Part shown: positions 16,712 through 25,403 of the stretch, in pieces | Layout: every line of letters begins with the position of its first letter | Numbering within the stretch: the first letter of the stretch is position 1 | NCBI GenBank assembly: GCA_011620135.1 | Contig: WOZS01000008.1 | Span: forward strand, 4,988-38,873 | Direction of reading: 5' to 3' | Length of the DNA stretch: 33,886 nt | Origin: Gammaproteobacteria bacterium | Lineage (GTDB): Bacteria > Pseudomonadota > Gammaproteobacteria > WOZS01 | The notes under the pieces: generated by a model | The model's database searches: none | Seen by the model: only the letters and a program-made list of their open reading frames with translations | What the model was told of the DNA's origin: nothing | Program-made: the position numbers and the translations under genes

Positions 16712-17496
16712 GGGGCATGAGGATTCGGGTGAGCCTCCTGGATGCCATCATCGAACGCAAGAAAGCCCGCGCCCTGACCATCAGGATGCCTGGCAGCGCT
16801 GCTTTGCAGCGCCACGCGCCGCGGGATTTCCTGGGTGCCCTGCAAGCCGGCGCGCCAGGAGCCGTGATCGCCGAGATCAAGCGGCGCTCGCCCAGTGCCG
16901 GCTCCCTTAAGCCACAGGTCGATGTGGTTGCCCTGGCCCGGTCCTATGCCGCAGCGGGGGCGGCTTGCCTGTCGGTGCTCACCGATGAAGACCATTTCGG
17001 CGGCTCGCTTGCGGATCTCACCGCCGTGCGCCAGGGCTGCGGCTTGCCGGTGCTGTGCAAGGATTTTATTGTGGCACCAGAACAGATCCATGAGGCGCGC
17101 AGCGCCGGTGCCGACTGCATCCTGCTCATCGTGGCGGCTCTTGCCGACGGGCCGCTGGCATCCCTTGCCCAGCTGGCCCATTCCCTGGGCATGGCGGTGC
17201 TGGTGGAGGTCCACAGCGCCGCTGAGTTGCCCCGGGCGCTGGCTGTGCCCGGCGCCCTGCTGGGCATCAACCAGCGCAACCTGCATGATCTGTCCATGGA
17301 TACCACGCGCGCCTTGGCGTTGCGGCCACTGGTCCCGGCGGGGGTGCCCGTGGTGGCCGAAAGCGGCATCAACACGCCCGAGCAGGTGTCCGCCTTGCGC
17401 GCTGCCGGCTTTACGGCGCTGTTGATTGGCGAGGCATTGCTGCGTGCCCCGGATCCAGGCCAGGCATTGCGCGTCTTGCTGGAGGGCCATCGGTGA
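16708..17496 (+). CDS. trpC: Indole-3-glycerol-phosphate synthase
   Basis: TrpC closes the indole ring of carboxyphenylaminodeoxyribulose phosphate. The protein is 262 residues from GTG 16708, which overlaps the trpD stop; ATG 16717 would remove three residues. It is a monofunctional TIM barrel with AVIAEIKRRSPSAG, SVLTDEDHFGGS, VLCKDFIV, ADCILLIVAAL, LVEVH, GINQRNL and VAESGI, so the catalytic Lys and Glu and the phosphate-binding loops are present. It lacks the fused TrpF domain of E. coli TrpC. trpF, trpB and trpA are not in the window, which is the split trp organisation common outside enterics. Confidence 0.96.
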   Translation: MRGMRIRVSLLDAIIERKKARALTIRMPGSAALQRHAPRDFLGALQAGAPGAVIAEIKRRSPSAGSLKPQVDVVALARSYAAAGAACLSVLTDEDHFGGSLADLTAVRQGCGLPVLCKDFIVAPEQIHEARSAGADCILLIVAALADGPLASLAQLAHSLGMAVLVEVHSAAELPRALAVPGALLGINQRNLHDLSMDTTRALALRPLVPAGVPVVAESGINTPEQVSALRAAGFTALLIGEALLRAPDPGQALRVLLEGHR

Positions 17497-17550
17497 GGTG
17501 GTTGCCGTGAGGTTCTGATCGTGGTCTGCAACGGAATGGGAGGTGAGGGC

Positions 17551-19041
17551 TTGGATATTGGCGAGGCACAGCAAACCAAGGGTCAGCCTGTGGATGTGGT
17601 CATCTTTGGTGGTACGGGGGATCTGGCCAAGCGCAAGCTGCTCCCTGCCCTCTATCACCTCAACAACAGCGGCTGGCTGGGCGAGGGCAGCATGGTGCTT
17701 GGCGTGTCGCGGGGCAACATCGACTCCGCTGCCTACAGAGACGTGGTGCGCGAAGCCTGCCAGCAGCACGTGGATGCCGAGTATTTCTCCGCCGCTGCCT
17801 GGGACAGCTTCGCTGCCCGCCTGCATTATCTGTCCCTGGATGCCACCAGTCAGGAAGAATATGCTGCCCTGGCAGCCTGTCTGCAGCAGGAAGATTCTTC
17901 CGGGGACCGGGTGCGCGTCTTTTATCTGGCCACCTCGCCGGATCTGTTCGTGCCCATCTGCCAATCCCTGGCCACCGTCAACCTGGTAACACCCAAGGCC
18001 CGGATGGTGCTGGAAAAACCACTGGGACACAACCTGGCCTCGGCCCGGCTGATCAACCAGCAGGTGGGCCAGGTGTTCCAGGAAAACCAGATCTTTCGCA
18101 TCGATCATTACCTGGGCAAGGAGGCGGTGCAGAACCTGATCGCGCTGCGCTTTGCCAACGCCTTTTTCGAGCCTCTATGGGGACGCACCTCGGTAAGCCA
18201 TGTGCAGATCACCCTGGCCGAATCCCTGGGTGTGGAGGGACGGGGTTCCTTCTATGACAAGACGGGCGCCCTGCGCGACATGGTGCAGAACCACATGCTG
18301 CAACTGCTGTGCATCATCGCCATGGAGCCGCCCATCAGCATCCAGCCCACCGCCGTGCGCAACGAGAAACTCAAGGTGCTCCAGGCGCTGAAGCCGCTCA
18401 TCGGGGACGAGGCGCTGCGCAACTCGGTGCGCGGGCAGTATCGCGGCGGGATCGTGGACGGTGCCCCGGCCCCGGCATATGTGGACGAGCCCAATGTACC
18501 GGATGACAGCACCACCGAGACCTTTGTGGCGTTGCGCGCCGAGATCAGCACCTGGCGCTGGGCCGGGGTGCCTTTCTACCTGCGTACCGGCAAGCGCCTC
18601 GCCCATCATCTCTCGGAGGTGGCGGTGACCTTCCGTCAGGTGCCCCATCTGATCTTCGGCAGCAGTCGGCACATGATGCCCAACCGGCTGGTGATCCGCC
18701 TGCAGCCCGACGAGGGCATCAAGCTGGGGTTGATGGTCAAGGCTCCTGGGGAGCGCATGCGGTTGCGTTCGGTGGCACTGAACCTGAACTTTGCCGAGAC
18801 CTTCAAGGCACGCCAGGTGGATGCCTACGAGCGCCTGCTGATGGATGTGCTGCGTGGCGACCTCACGCTGTTCATCCACCGCGACGAACAGGAAGCCGCC
18901 TGGACCTGGGTGGAGCCCATCATGGCCGCCTGGGCTGCCAGTGAAGACATGCCGCGCCCCTATCCGGCCGGGTCCTGGGGGCCGCCCAGCGCCAGCGCAC
19001 TCATTGCCCGGGATAATTTCGCCTGGTTCGAGGAGTCCTGA
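17551..19041 (+). CDS. zwf: Glucose-6-phosphate 1-dehydrogenase
   Basis: Zwf oxidises glucose-6-phosphate to 6-phosphogluconolactone with NAD(P)+. The 496-residue protein has the Rossmann motif IFGGTGDLAKRKLLPAL, VLEKPLGHN and the active-site signature RIDHYLGKEAVQN, followed by FEPLW and the C-terminal GVPFYLRTGKRL. I place the start at TTG 17551 because GGAGG stands seven bases upstream and the length (E. coli 491) fits; the in-frame GTG at 17521 would add ten residues through the ribosome site. It lies 54 bases after trpC in the same direction and overlaps pgl by one base (TGATG at 19039-19043). Confidence 0.96.
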   Translation: MDIGEAQQTKGQPVDVVIFGGTGDLAKRKLLPALYHLNNSGWLGEGSMVLGVSRGNIDSAAYRDVVREACQQHVDAEYFSAAAWDSFAARLHYLSLDATSQEEYAALAACLQQEDSSGDRVRVFYLATSPDLFVPICQSLATVNLVTPKARMVLEKPLGHNLASARLINQQVGQVFQENQIFRIDHYLGKEAVQNLIALRFANAFFEPLWGRTSVSHVQITLAESLGVEGRGSFYDKTGALRDMVQNHMLQLLCIIAMEPPISIQPTAVRNEKLKVLQALKPLIGDEALRNSVRGQYRGGIVDGAPAPAYVDEPNVPDDSTTETFVALRAEISTWRWAGVPFYLRTGKRLAHHLSEVAVTFRQVPHLIFGSSRHMMPNRLVIRLQPDEGIKLGLMVKAPGERMRLRSVALNLNFAETFKARQVDAYERLLMDVLRGDLTLFIHRDEQEAAWTWVEPIMAAWAASEDMPRPYPAGSWGPPSASALIARDNFAWFEES

Positions 19042-19757
19042 TGGTTGCCCAGCTTGCATGGCACCGCCATGCCGATCGCGAGGCGGCCAGTGTCGCCCTG
19101 GCCGAGGCCGTGGCAGGGGCTGTGCGAGACCGTATCGCTGAAAACAAGGAAGCAGCGCTGGTCGTGCCGGGCGGCAGCTCGCCTGGAATCTTTTTTGCCC
19201 ATCTGGCCGAGCAGGAGCTGCCCTGGTCCAAGGTCACCGTCACCCTGACCGACGAGCGCTGGGTGCCCCCGGATGACCCGGCCTCCAACGAGCACCTGGT
19301 GCGCCACGGCCTGCTCCATGCCCAGGCGGCAGCCGCCCGGATGCTGGGACTGTACCGCCCTGGCTGCACGCTGGAGGAGGGTGCTGCACGGGGTCAGCAA
19401 CGGCTGCAACAACTGCCCTGGCCGCTGGCTGCCGCCGTGCTGGGCATGGGGGAAGACGGCCACATTGCCTCGTTGTTTCCGGGATCGGTGGCGCTGGCCG
19501 CGGGGCTCAAGGGGCCTAGCGAAACAACGAGCCTCTGCCTGCCGGTCCCCGATGGCCTCAACTGGCCACGGCTGACACTGACCCTGGCCGCCCTGTTGCG
19601 TTGTGACCTGCTGGCGCTGCTGGCCTTTGGAGAGGGCAAATGCGCGATCCTGGAAAGCGTGGATCGCCCCAATGCCCCGGCCTGCTGGCCGGTTGCCGCC
19701 GCTGCCCGGGCGGCGGCCCGCCTTGGCAAACCCATGCAGGTGTTCTGGGCACCTTAG
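19041..19757 (+). CDS. pgl: 6-phosphogluconolactonase
   Basis: Pgl hydrolyses 6-phosphogluconolactone to 6-phosphogluconate, the step between Zwf and Edd. The 238-residue protein is of the DevB/NagB-like type, with VVPGGSSPGIFF, TLTDERWVPPDDPASNE, the family signature GMGEDGHIASLFPG and a C-terminal VFWAP. Its ATG uses the last base of the zwf stop, so the pair is translationally coupled. The 3' end faces the convergent eda gene across 104 bases. Confidence 0.95.
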   Translation: MVAQLAWHRHADREAASVALAEAVAGAVRDRIAENKEAALVVPGGSSPGIFFAHLAEQELPWSKVTVTLTDERWVPPDDPASNEHLVRHGLLHAQAAAARMLGLYRPGCTLEEGAARGQQRLQQLPWPLAAAVLGMGEDGHIASLFPGSVALAAGLKGPSETTSLCLPVPDGLNWPRLTLTLAALLRCDLLALLAFGEGKCAILESVDRPNAPACWPVAAAARAAARLGKPMQVFWAP

Positions 19758-19861
19758 GCTTCTGCTGTAAGGGTGGCGAAGGCTGAACCAGAAGCACTCT
19801 GCCAGGGAAGCACGGACCGTGCCTCACCGGGTCTTGTGGTTGAGCACGGTCCTGATGATTC
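19758..19861. terminator. Convergent pgl/eda gap with two hairpins, possible bidirectional terminator
   Basis: Two perfect dyads are visible: GCTTCTG (19758-19764) with CAGAAGC (19789-19795), and GGACCGTGC (19814-19822) with GCACGGTCC (19844-19852). Neither is followed by a T-run, so they are not classical intrinsic terminators. Their place between two converging genes still makes a role in 3'-end formation plausible. Confidence 0.35.
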
Positions 19862-20611
19862 TCAGGATAACCGGCCTGTCTCATCCAGTCCAGCCCCCGG
19901 GTCTTCCTCGCCAGCAGCCGAGAAGTGGTGGCTGGGCGGGGGGGTCTGGTCGTCGTGCTGCTTGGTCTGTGGTTGCGGGGGCGATCCGGGCCGCAGCGCG
20001 GCTGCCCGCCGGGCCATGTGGGCGATGGCTGACCAATCCCGGGCCATCAGGAGGTCCCTGGGCACCATCCAGCTGCCGCCCACGGCCACCACATTGGGCA
20101 GCTCCAGGTAGGCCGGCGCATTGTCGGGCCCGATGCCGCCTGTGGGACAGAAGGCCACCTCGGGAAAGGGGGCGTGGAAGGCCTTGAGCAAGGGCACACC
20201 CCCGATGGCCTGGGCTGGGAACAGTTTCAGGGTATCGAGGCCATGGGCCTGGGCGGCCATGAGTTCGGTGGCGCTGGCCACGCCAGGCAGCAAGGGCAGC
20301 TTGAGCGCCGCTGCGGCTTCAGCGATGGCCGGCAGAAAGCCTGGAGAAACCGCAAAGCGCGCCCCCCTGTCCACCGCCTGGCGCAGTTGGGCGGCTGTCT
20401 TCACGGTGCCGACCCCCAGCAGCGCCTGGGGTTGGGCGGTGGCCATGGCCTCCAGCACCGCCAGGGCGGACTCGGTGCGCAGCGTGATCTCGATCATGGA
20501 AAGCCCGGCCTCGCACAGGATCTCGGCCAGCGGAGCCGCCTCCTGGGGGCGCTCCAGGGCCAGGACAGGAACGACGGCCACCTCTTGCAGTTGCTGGCGC
20601 AGTTCGATCAT
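19862..20611 (-). CDS. eda: KDPG (2-keto-3-deoxy-6-phosphogluconate) aldolase
   Basis: Eda splits KDPG to pyruvate and glyceraldehyde-3-phosphate, the last step of the Entner-Doudoroff pathway. The 249-residue class I aldolase shows PVLALE, MIEITLRT with the catalytic Glu near 41, GVGTVKT, FAVSPGF, LKLFPA with the Schiff-base Lys near 129, and FCPTGGI. GAGG lies just upstream of ATG 20611. The core ends near residue 206, as in typical members. A further 40-odd residues rich in Pro, Gln, His, Asp and Gly form an unusual tail with no recognised motif. It follows edd by 50 bases. Confidence 0.95.
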   Translation of the reverse strand: MIELRQQLQEVAVVPVLALERPQEAAPLAEILCEAGLSMIEITLRTESALAVLEAMATAQPQALLGVGTVKTAAQLRQAVDRGARFAVSPGFLPAIAEAAAALKLPLLPGVASATELMAAQAHGLDTLKLFPAQAIGGVPLLKAFHAPFPEVAFCPTGGIGPDNAPAYLELPNVVAVGGSWMVPRDLLMARDWSAIAHMARRAAALRPGSPPQPQTKQHDDQTPPPSHHFSAAGEEDPGAGLDETGRLS

Positions 20612-20661
20612 TGCTTGCCTCGCATTGGTTGGGGAATGACAGCTGGGCCTGTATCCAGGCG

Positions 20662-22482
20662 CTAGACACCTCGATAAGCCACGGCTCCTTGATCGGCTGG
20701 CGTGCAGTTGGCGCGGTACATGGCAAAGAGCTCGCGTCCCAGGGAATTTTCGGTTGGTGGCAGCAGGGCTGCTGTCCGGCGCATCAGCTCATCTGTGGCC
20801 ACGCGCACCTCCAGGACGCCGCGTTCGCAGTCTACGGTGATCACATCGCCATCCTGCAGGCGGCACAGAGGCCCCCCGGCCGCGGCCTCCGGGGTCAGAT
20901 GAATGGCAGCCGGGATCTTGCCCGAGGCCCCGGACATGCGTCCGTCGGTGACCAGGGCCACCCGATGGCCACGATCCTGGAGCACGCCCAGGGCCGGGGT
21001 GAGCTTGTGCAACTCGGGCATGCCGTTGGCCCGCGGCCCCTGGTGGCGTACCACCACCACGATGTCGGTATCGAGCTGGCCTGCGCGAAAGGCGGCCTGC
21101 ATGGCCTCCTGGGTCTCGAAAATACGACAGGGAGCCTCGACCCGCCGGTGTTCTGGGGCCACCGCCGAGATCTTGATGATCGCTCGTCCCAGGTTGCCGG
21201 TGAGCAGGCGCAGGCCACCTTCTGCCTCGAAGGGGTCAGCGGCGGAGCGCAGTACGGTGGGGTCGCCGCTGGCGGTGGGGCCATCGCGGTAGGTCAGGCC
21301 GCGCTCGCCCAGGACCGGTTCCCTGGTGTAATCCATCAGGCCCATGCCCATGATCGTGGTCACGTCCGCATGGAGCAGCCGTTCCTTGAGCAGCTCATGG
21401 AGACAGAAGGCGATGCCGCCTGCGGCGTGAAACCGGTTCACATCGGCCTCGCCATTGGGGTAGACGCGAGCCAGCAGGGGTGTGACCTGGGACAGGGTGT
21501 CGAAGTCTTCCCAAAGCAACGTAATGCCCAGCGCCTGGGCCATGGCCACCAGGTGGATGGTGTGGTTGGTGGAGCCGCCGGTCGCCAGCAGGGCCACCAT
21601 GGCGTTGACGAAGACGCGCTCGTCCACCAAAGCACCCAGCGCCCTGGGTGTGGCCCCCTGCAGGCTGTTGGTGCATGCCTGGCGGGCCGCAGCCGCGGTG
21701 AGCGCATCGCGCAGCGGGGTATAGGGTGGCACGAAGGCCGCCCCGGGCAGCATCAGGCCCATGGCCTCCAGCACCAGCTGGTTGGTGTTGGCCGTGCCAT
21801 AGAAGGTGCAGGTGCCCGGGGCATGGTAGGAGCGCAGTTCGCTTTCCATGAGTTCGTCACGACCCACCTTGCCCTGGGCATACAGCTGGCGGATGCGGGA
21901 TTTTTCATTGTTGGGGATCCCGGTGGGCATCGGGCCGCCGGGAACAAACACCGCTGGCAGGTGTGGGAAAGCTGCAGCCCCCATGAACAGGCCCGGGACG
22001 ATCTTGTCGCAGACCCCCAGCAACAGCACGCCATCGAACAGGTCATGGCACAGCCCGATGGCGGTGGCCTGGGCGATCACCTCCCGGCTGAACAAGGACA
22101 GCTCCATGCCGGGCATGCCCTGGGTGATGCCATCGCACATGGCCGGCACCCCTGCTGCAAACTGGGCCACGGCCTGTTGCTCGCGGCAGGCCTGCTTGAT
22201 CAGGGGCGGCATGGCCCCCAATGGCTGGTGGGCCGAGAGCAGATCGTTATACGCTGATACAATGGCGATGGCGGGAGCCTGTCCCTTCTTGAGGAGTTCT
22301 TTGTCCTCGGGCAAGGCAGCGGCACAGTCATGGGCCAGGTTGGAGCAGGGCAGGTGGACGCGGCGCGGGCGCTCATCCCGGAGCATGGCGCTCAGGAAGG
22401 CTTGGCGCTTGGCGGCGCTGCGTTCGGTGATGCGTGTCGTCACAGCGGCGACGGTATCAACAGGAGGGGCTGGATTGTTCAT
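20662..22482 (-). CDS. edd: 6-phosphogluconate dehydratase
   Basis: Edd dehydrates 6-phosphogluconate to KDPG, the defining step of the Entner-Doudoroff pathway. The 606-residue protein belongs to the IlvD/Edd [4Fe-4S] dehydratases: [28 protein letters not shown] with one cluster cysteine, [11 protein letters not shown] with another, [13 protein letters not shown] with a third, [10 protein letters not shown], and the C-terminal [17 protein letters not shown]. Size matches Edd (about 600) rather than IlvD. AGGAAG precedes ATG 22482. It heads the edd-eda operon and is divergent from coaBC. Confidence 0.97.
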   Translation of the reverse strand: MNNPAPPVDTVAAVTTRITERSAAKRQAFLSAMLRDERPRRVHLPCSNLAHDCAAALPEDKELLKKGQAPAIAIVSAYNDLLSAHQPLGAMPPLIKQACREQQAVAQFAAGVPAMCDGITQGMPGMELSLFSREVIAQATAIGLCHDLFDGVLLLGVCDKIVPGLFMGAAAFPHLPAVFVPGGPMPTGIPNNEKSRIRQLYAQGKVGRDELMESELRSYHAPGTCTFYGTANTNQLVLEAMGLMLPGAAFVPPYTPLRDALTAAAARQACTNSLQGATPRALGALVDERVFVNAMVALLATGGSTNHTIHLVAMAQALGITLLWEDFDTLSQVTPLLARVYPNGEADVNRFHAAGGIAFCLHELLKERLLHADVTTIMGMGLMDYTREPVLGERGLTYRDGPTASGDPTVLRSAADPFEAEGGLRLLTGNLGRAIIKISAVAPEHRRVEAPCRIFETQEAMQAAFRAGQLDTDIVVVVRHQGPRANGMPELHKLTPALGVLQDRGHRVALVTDGRMSGASGKIPAAIHLTPEAAAGGPLCRLQDGDVITVDCERGVLEVRVATDELMRRTAALLPPTENSLGRELFAMYRANCTPADQGAVAYRGV

Positions 22483-22631
22483 GGGCGTGCTTCCTCGTGG
22501 TCAGGACCGCTATGGTCATCGGGTCGCATGGCCAGGGGAACGATTCTCAACCCACTGGCAGCAGCGTAAATCGACCATCTCCCAGGTCCTATCCCCCTAT
22601 CCCAAAGATGGGCTTGAACAGGGATAATGCA
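22483..22631. promoter_or_regulatory. Divergent edd/coaBC control region
   Basis: This 149-base gap must carry the promoters of both edd-eda (leftward) and coaBC-dut (rightward). On the minus strand a short GGGATAGG-type direct repeat is present near 22590-22610. No HexR-type TTGT-N7-8-ACAA palindrome and no strong -35/-10 pair stands out by eye. Confidence 0.3.
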
Positions 22632-23927
22632 ATGATGATAAAAGATGAGGCGTCCGGCAGTCCAGAGTGCCTTCCCGATGAGGCCGTGCCCCATCCCGTC
22701 TGCCAGGTGGTGCTGGGGGTGACCGGCGGCATCGCCGTCTACAAGGCGGCCGAGGTGGTGCGTCGCCTGCGCCAGCAGGAGTTGGCGGTCCAGGTGGTGA
22801 TGACCGAGGCAGCGCGCTCCTTCGTGCATCCCCTGACGTTCCAGGCGCTTTCGGGAAGGGCGGTACGCTATGCCCTGCTGGATGAAAGTGCCGAGGCTGG
22901 CATGGGGCATATCGAGCTTGCGCGCTGGGCACAGCAGGTGCTGGTGGCGCCGGCCAGTGCCGATTTCATGGCGCGGCTCGCCGGCGGTCATGCCGACGAC
23001 CTCTTGACCACGCTGTGTCTGGCCACCGAAGCCCCCGTGGTGCTGTGCCCGGCCATGAACCGGGTCATGTGGCGCCACGAGGCCACCCAGGCCAACCGCC
23101 GCATTCTCCAGGCCAGGGGCGTGCGGCTCATCGGGCCGGACAGCGGCGCGCAGGCCTGCGGCGAGATGGGGGAGGGGCGCATGGTCAGCACCGAGGAAAT
23201 CGTCCATGCGGCCACAGCGCATTACCATGGCGCGCTTGCCGGCTGTACGGTGCTGCTTACGGCAGGCCCCACCCGGGAGGCCATCGACCCGGTGCGCTAC
23301 ATCACCAACCGCAGTTCGGGCAAGATGGGTTATGCCATGGCGCGCGCTGCCCTGGAGGCCGGGGCCGAGGTAATCCTGATCAGTGGTCCCTCCCTCCTGG
23401 AGCCGCCCTGGGGTGTGCAGCAGGTGGCTGTGGAGAGTGCCGCCGAGATGTGTGAGGCGGTCATGGATCATGTAAAACGCTGCCAGATCTTCATCGGGGC
23501 AGCAGCCGTGGCCGACTACACCCCGGTCCAGGCTGCCATACACAAGCTCAAGAAGGCTTCCCAGGAGTGGCAGTTGTCCTTGCAACGTACCGCCGACATC
23601 ATTGGAGCCCTGGGGTCCCAGCGGGCCGCCGGAGCACCCGGCCCCTTTCTGGTGGGCTTCGCGGCGGAAACCCAGTACCTGGAAACCCATGCCCGGGACA
23701 AGCTGCAACGCAAGCACCTGGACCTGCTCATCGCCAATCCCGTCAACCAGCGGGGTCTGGGTTTCGACAGCAACGACAACGAGGCGCGCTGCTTCTGGCC
23801 GGGAGGTGAGTGCGCCTTTCCCAGGCAGGGAAAACAGCAGCTGGCGCGTCGCCTCATCGTCCTTGTGGCGCAACTCTATCACAAAGCACACCAGCTGCAG
23901 TCGGCCGCGAGGCCATCTGTCTCCTGA
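22632..23927 (+). CDS. coaBC: Bifunctional phosphopantothenoylcysteine decarboxylase / phosphopantothenate-cysteine ligase
   Basis: CoaBC carries out two successive steps of coenzyme A synthesis. The 431-residue protein has an FMN-dependent decarboxylase half ([55 protein letters not shown] with the catalytic Cys). Its CTP-dependent ligase half, from about residue 205, has [35 protein letters not shown] and VGFAAET. AGGGA lies seven bases before ATG 22632; a long upstream extension of the frame is not CoaBC-like. dut follows after seven bases, a pairing frequent in proteobacteria. Confidence 0.96.
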   Translation: MMIKDEASGSPECLPDEAVPHPVCQVVLGVTGGIAVYKAAEVVRRLRQQELAVQVVMTEAARSFVHPLTFQALSGRAVRYALLDESAEAGMGHIELARWAQQVLVAPASADFMARLAGGHADDLLTTLCLATEAPVVLCPAMNRVMWRHEATQANRRILQARGVRLIGPDSGAQACGEMGEGRMVSTEEIVHAATAHYHGALAGCTVLLTAGPTREAIDPVRYITNRSSGKMGYAMARAALEAGAEVILISGPSLLEPPWGVQQVAVESAAEMCEAVMDHVKRCQIFIGAAAVADYTPVQAAIHKLKKASQEWQLSLQRTADIIGALGSQRAAGAPGPFLVGFAAETQYLETHARDKLQRKHLDLLIANPVNQRGLGFDSNDNEARCFWPGGECAFPRQGKQQLARRLIVLVAQLYHKAHQLQSAARPSVS

Positions 23928-23934
23928 TGGCCTG

Positions 23935-24387
23935 ATGGAGCTCGAGGTTTTGTTGCTGGATGATCGCCTCGGGGCCGAGTTCCCGTTGCCGCGGCATGCC
24001 AGCTGCGGGGCGGCCGGGCTGGATCTGTGCGCCTGTGTGGCAGAACCCGTGGTGCTCGAGCCAGATGCCAGCTGTCTCATCCCCACCGGGCTTGCCATCC
24101 ACCTGGCCGATGGCGGTCATGCCGGGCTGATCCTGCCCCGATCCGGCCTGGGCCATCGCCATGGCATCATCCTGGGTAACGGCGTGGGTCTGATCGACTC
24201 GGACTACCAGGGCGAGATCAGGGTCTCCTTGTGGAATCGCAGCCAAACCCCCTACACCATCGCCCCTGGCGAACGCATCGCCCAGCTGGTGGTCATCAAC
24301 GTCACCCAGGTCAACCTCAGGGTGGTGGAGGCTTTTGCGCCCAGTGAGCGGGGTGCTGGGGGCTTTGGTCATAGCGGCCGATTTTGA
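23935..24387 (+). CDS. dut: dUTP diphosphatase (dUTPase)
   Basis: Dut hydrolyses dUTP to dUMP, keeping uracil out of DNA and supplying thymidylate synthesis. The 150-residue trimeric-type enzyme shows all five motifs: [10 protein letters not shown] (1), [11 protein letters not shown] (2), [13 protein letters not shown] with the catalytic Asp and substrate Tyr (3), GERIAQLV (4) and the flexible [13 protein letters not shown] at the C-terminus (5). ATG 23935 starts seven bases after coaBC. The open frame extending further upstream lies within coaBC and is not dUTPase-like. Confidence 0.96.
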   Translation: MELEVLLLDDRLGAEFPLPRHASCGAAGLDLCACVAEPVVLEPDASCLIPTGLAIHLADGGHAGLILPRSGLGHRHGIILGNGVGLIDSDYQGEIRVSLWNRSQTPYTIAPGERIAQLVVINVTQVNLRVVEAFAPSERGAGGFGHSGRF

Positions 24388-24554
24388 ACAAACCATGAGC
24401 AAACCATTGGAGGTGAGCGGGATCGTCTATAGCCACTGGCAGGTCTCGACGAAGCAGTCCCTCACCACAACGACCGCCTGCCCAGGCCAGCGTGGTGCGC
24501 CATGGTGACCTCATCCAGAGCCTGGGCAGGGTCATGACCACCTTGAGGTGCATC
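24388..24554. other. Gap between dut and the SIMPL-domain gene
   Basis: A 37-codon frame from ATG 24397 (MSKPLEVSGIV...) with no clear ribosome site and no recognisable similarity is the only open frame of note, and I do not call it a gene. No terminator hairpin with a T-run is evident. The promoter of the following gene probably lies here. Confidence 0.3.
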
Positions 24555-25310
24555 ATGAGCCTGCTCCCGTTGCCCATCGTTAGGCAGGTATGGTGGCGCG
24601 GTTGCACAGGCTGGCGCCACGGCGTTCCGCTGCTGGCCCTGGCATTGGCGGCCATGGCCGCCCAGGCCGAGCCCTTGCATTACAATCTGGTGAACCTCGA
24701 GGTACAGGCCACAGGCGAGGCCACGACCGATCGCATGCAGGCCACGGTAGCCTTGTCGCTCGATGGCCCCCATCTTTCCCGTCTGGCGGCTCAGGTCAAC
24801 CAGCGTCTGCACAAGGCGCTCGATGTGCTGCGGCGCCAGCAGGCAGTCCAGTACGGCAGCACGGGCTACCAGACCGAACCGGTCTACGAGTACCCCAAGG
24901 AGGGTGGCCCCAAGCAGACTGGCTGGCGCATCATCGCCACGCTGCAGCTCAGTTCACAGGACACCGGAGCCATGGGTGAGTTGCTCAGCCAGCTGCAGGC
25001 AAGCGGCCTGGTGGTGCAGGGGCTTGGTTTCATTCTGTCCCAAAACAGGAGAGACCAGCTGGAAAACCAGCTGACGGCCCAGGGGCTCGAGCGCTTTCGC
25101 CAGAGATGCCAGTTGGTGAGCCAGGCGCTGGACGGCACGGGCTACAGGATCGTCCAGCTACGTATCAAGGCAAGTGCACCCCCCACCGAGCCGGCTCCTC
25201 GCTTGAGCGTGCGCGCCATGGCCGCCGATGCAGCCCCACTGCCCGCCACACCCAGCCAGCAGGAAATGATCGTTCAGGTGAGCGGCCAGATCGAGATCCA
25301 GGAGCAGTGA
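24555..25310 (+). CDS. Periplasmic SIMPL-domain (DUF541) protein
   Basis: This 251-residue secreted protein has a start at ATG 24555 supported by GAGGTG seven bases upstream (24534 is an alternative). A signal peptide is visible: hydrophobic LLALALAAMA followed by the AQA cleavage site at about residue 38. The mature part follows the SIMPL pattern: VEVQATGEATTDRMQATV-like opening strand, repeated helices with LAAQVNQRLHKALDVLRRQQ, YEYPKEGGPKQTGWRIIATLQLSS, then GLGFILSQNRRDQLENQLTAQGLERFRQRCQLVSQALDG. SIMPL proteins (BP26/YggE type) are periplasmic oligomers linked to envelope and oxidative stress, without known catalysis. It precedes the nuclease gene by 93 bases in the same direction. Confidence 0.82.
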   Translation: MSLLPLPIVRQVWWRGCTGWRHGVPLLALALAAMAAQAEPLHYNLVNLEVQATGEATTDRMQATVALSLDGPHLSRLAAQVNQRLHKALDVLRRQQAVQYGSTGYQTEPVYEYPKEGGPKQTGWRIIATLQLSSQDTGAMGELLSQLQASGLVVQGLGFILSQNRRDQLENQLTAQGLERFRQRCQLVSQALDGTGYRIVQLRIKASAPPTEPAPRLSVRAMAADAAPLPATPSQQEMIVQVSGQIEIQEQ

Positions 25311-25403
25311 TCCTGGGGCGGGTCATCCGGGCTCGCGCCCAGGGCGGGCCCGCAGTGCTGCTCATCGAGGATACCATGCCGTCATGATCAGGGAGTGCCC
25401 ACT

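Noticed and set aside
16582-18108. 508-codon minus-strand frame over trpC and zwf
   Set aside because: It crosses two well-supported genes on the other strand and reads as low-information sequence.
20611-22257. 548-codon plus-strand frame opposite edd
   Set aside because: Shadow of edd; no motif seen.
22479-24098. 539-codon minus-strand frame opposite coaBC and dut
   Set aside because: Antisense to two complete essential-type genes and without family resemblance.
24397-24510. Short 37-codon frame between dut and the SIMPL gene
   Set aside because: No clear ribosome binding site, no similarity and ordinary length for chance in GC-rich DNA.
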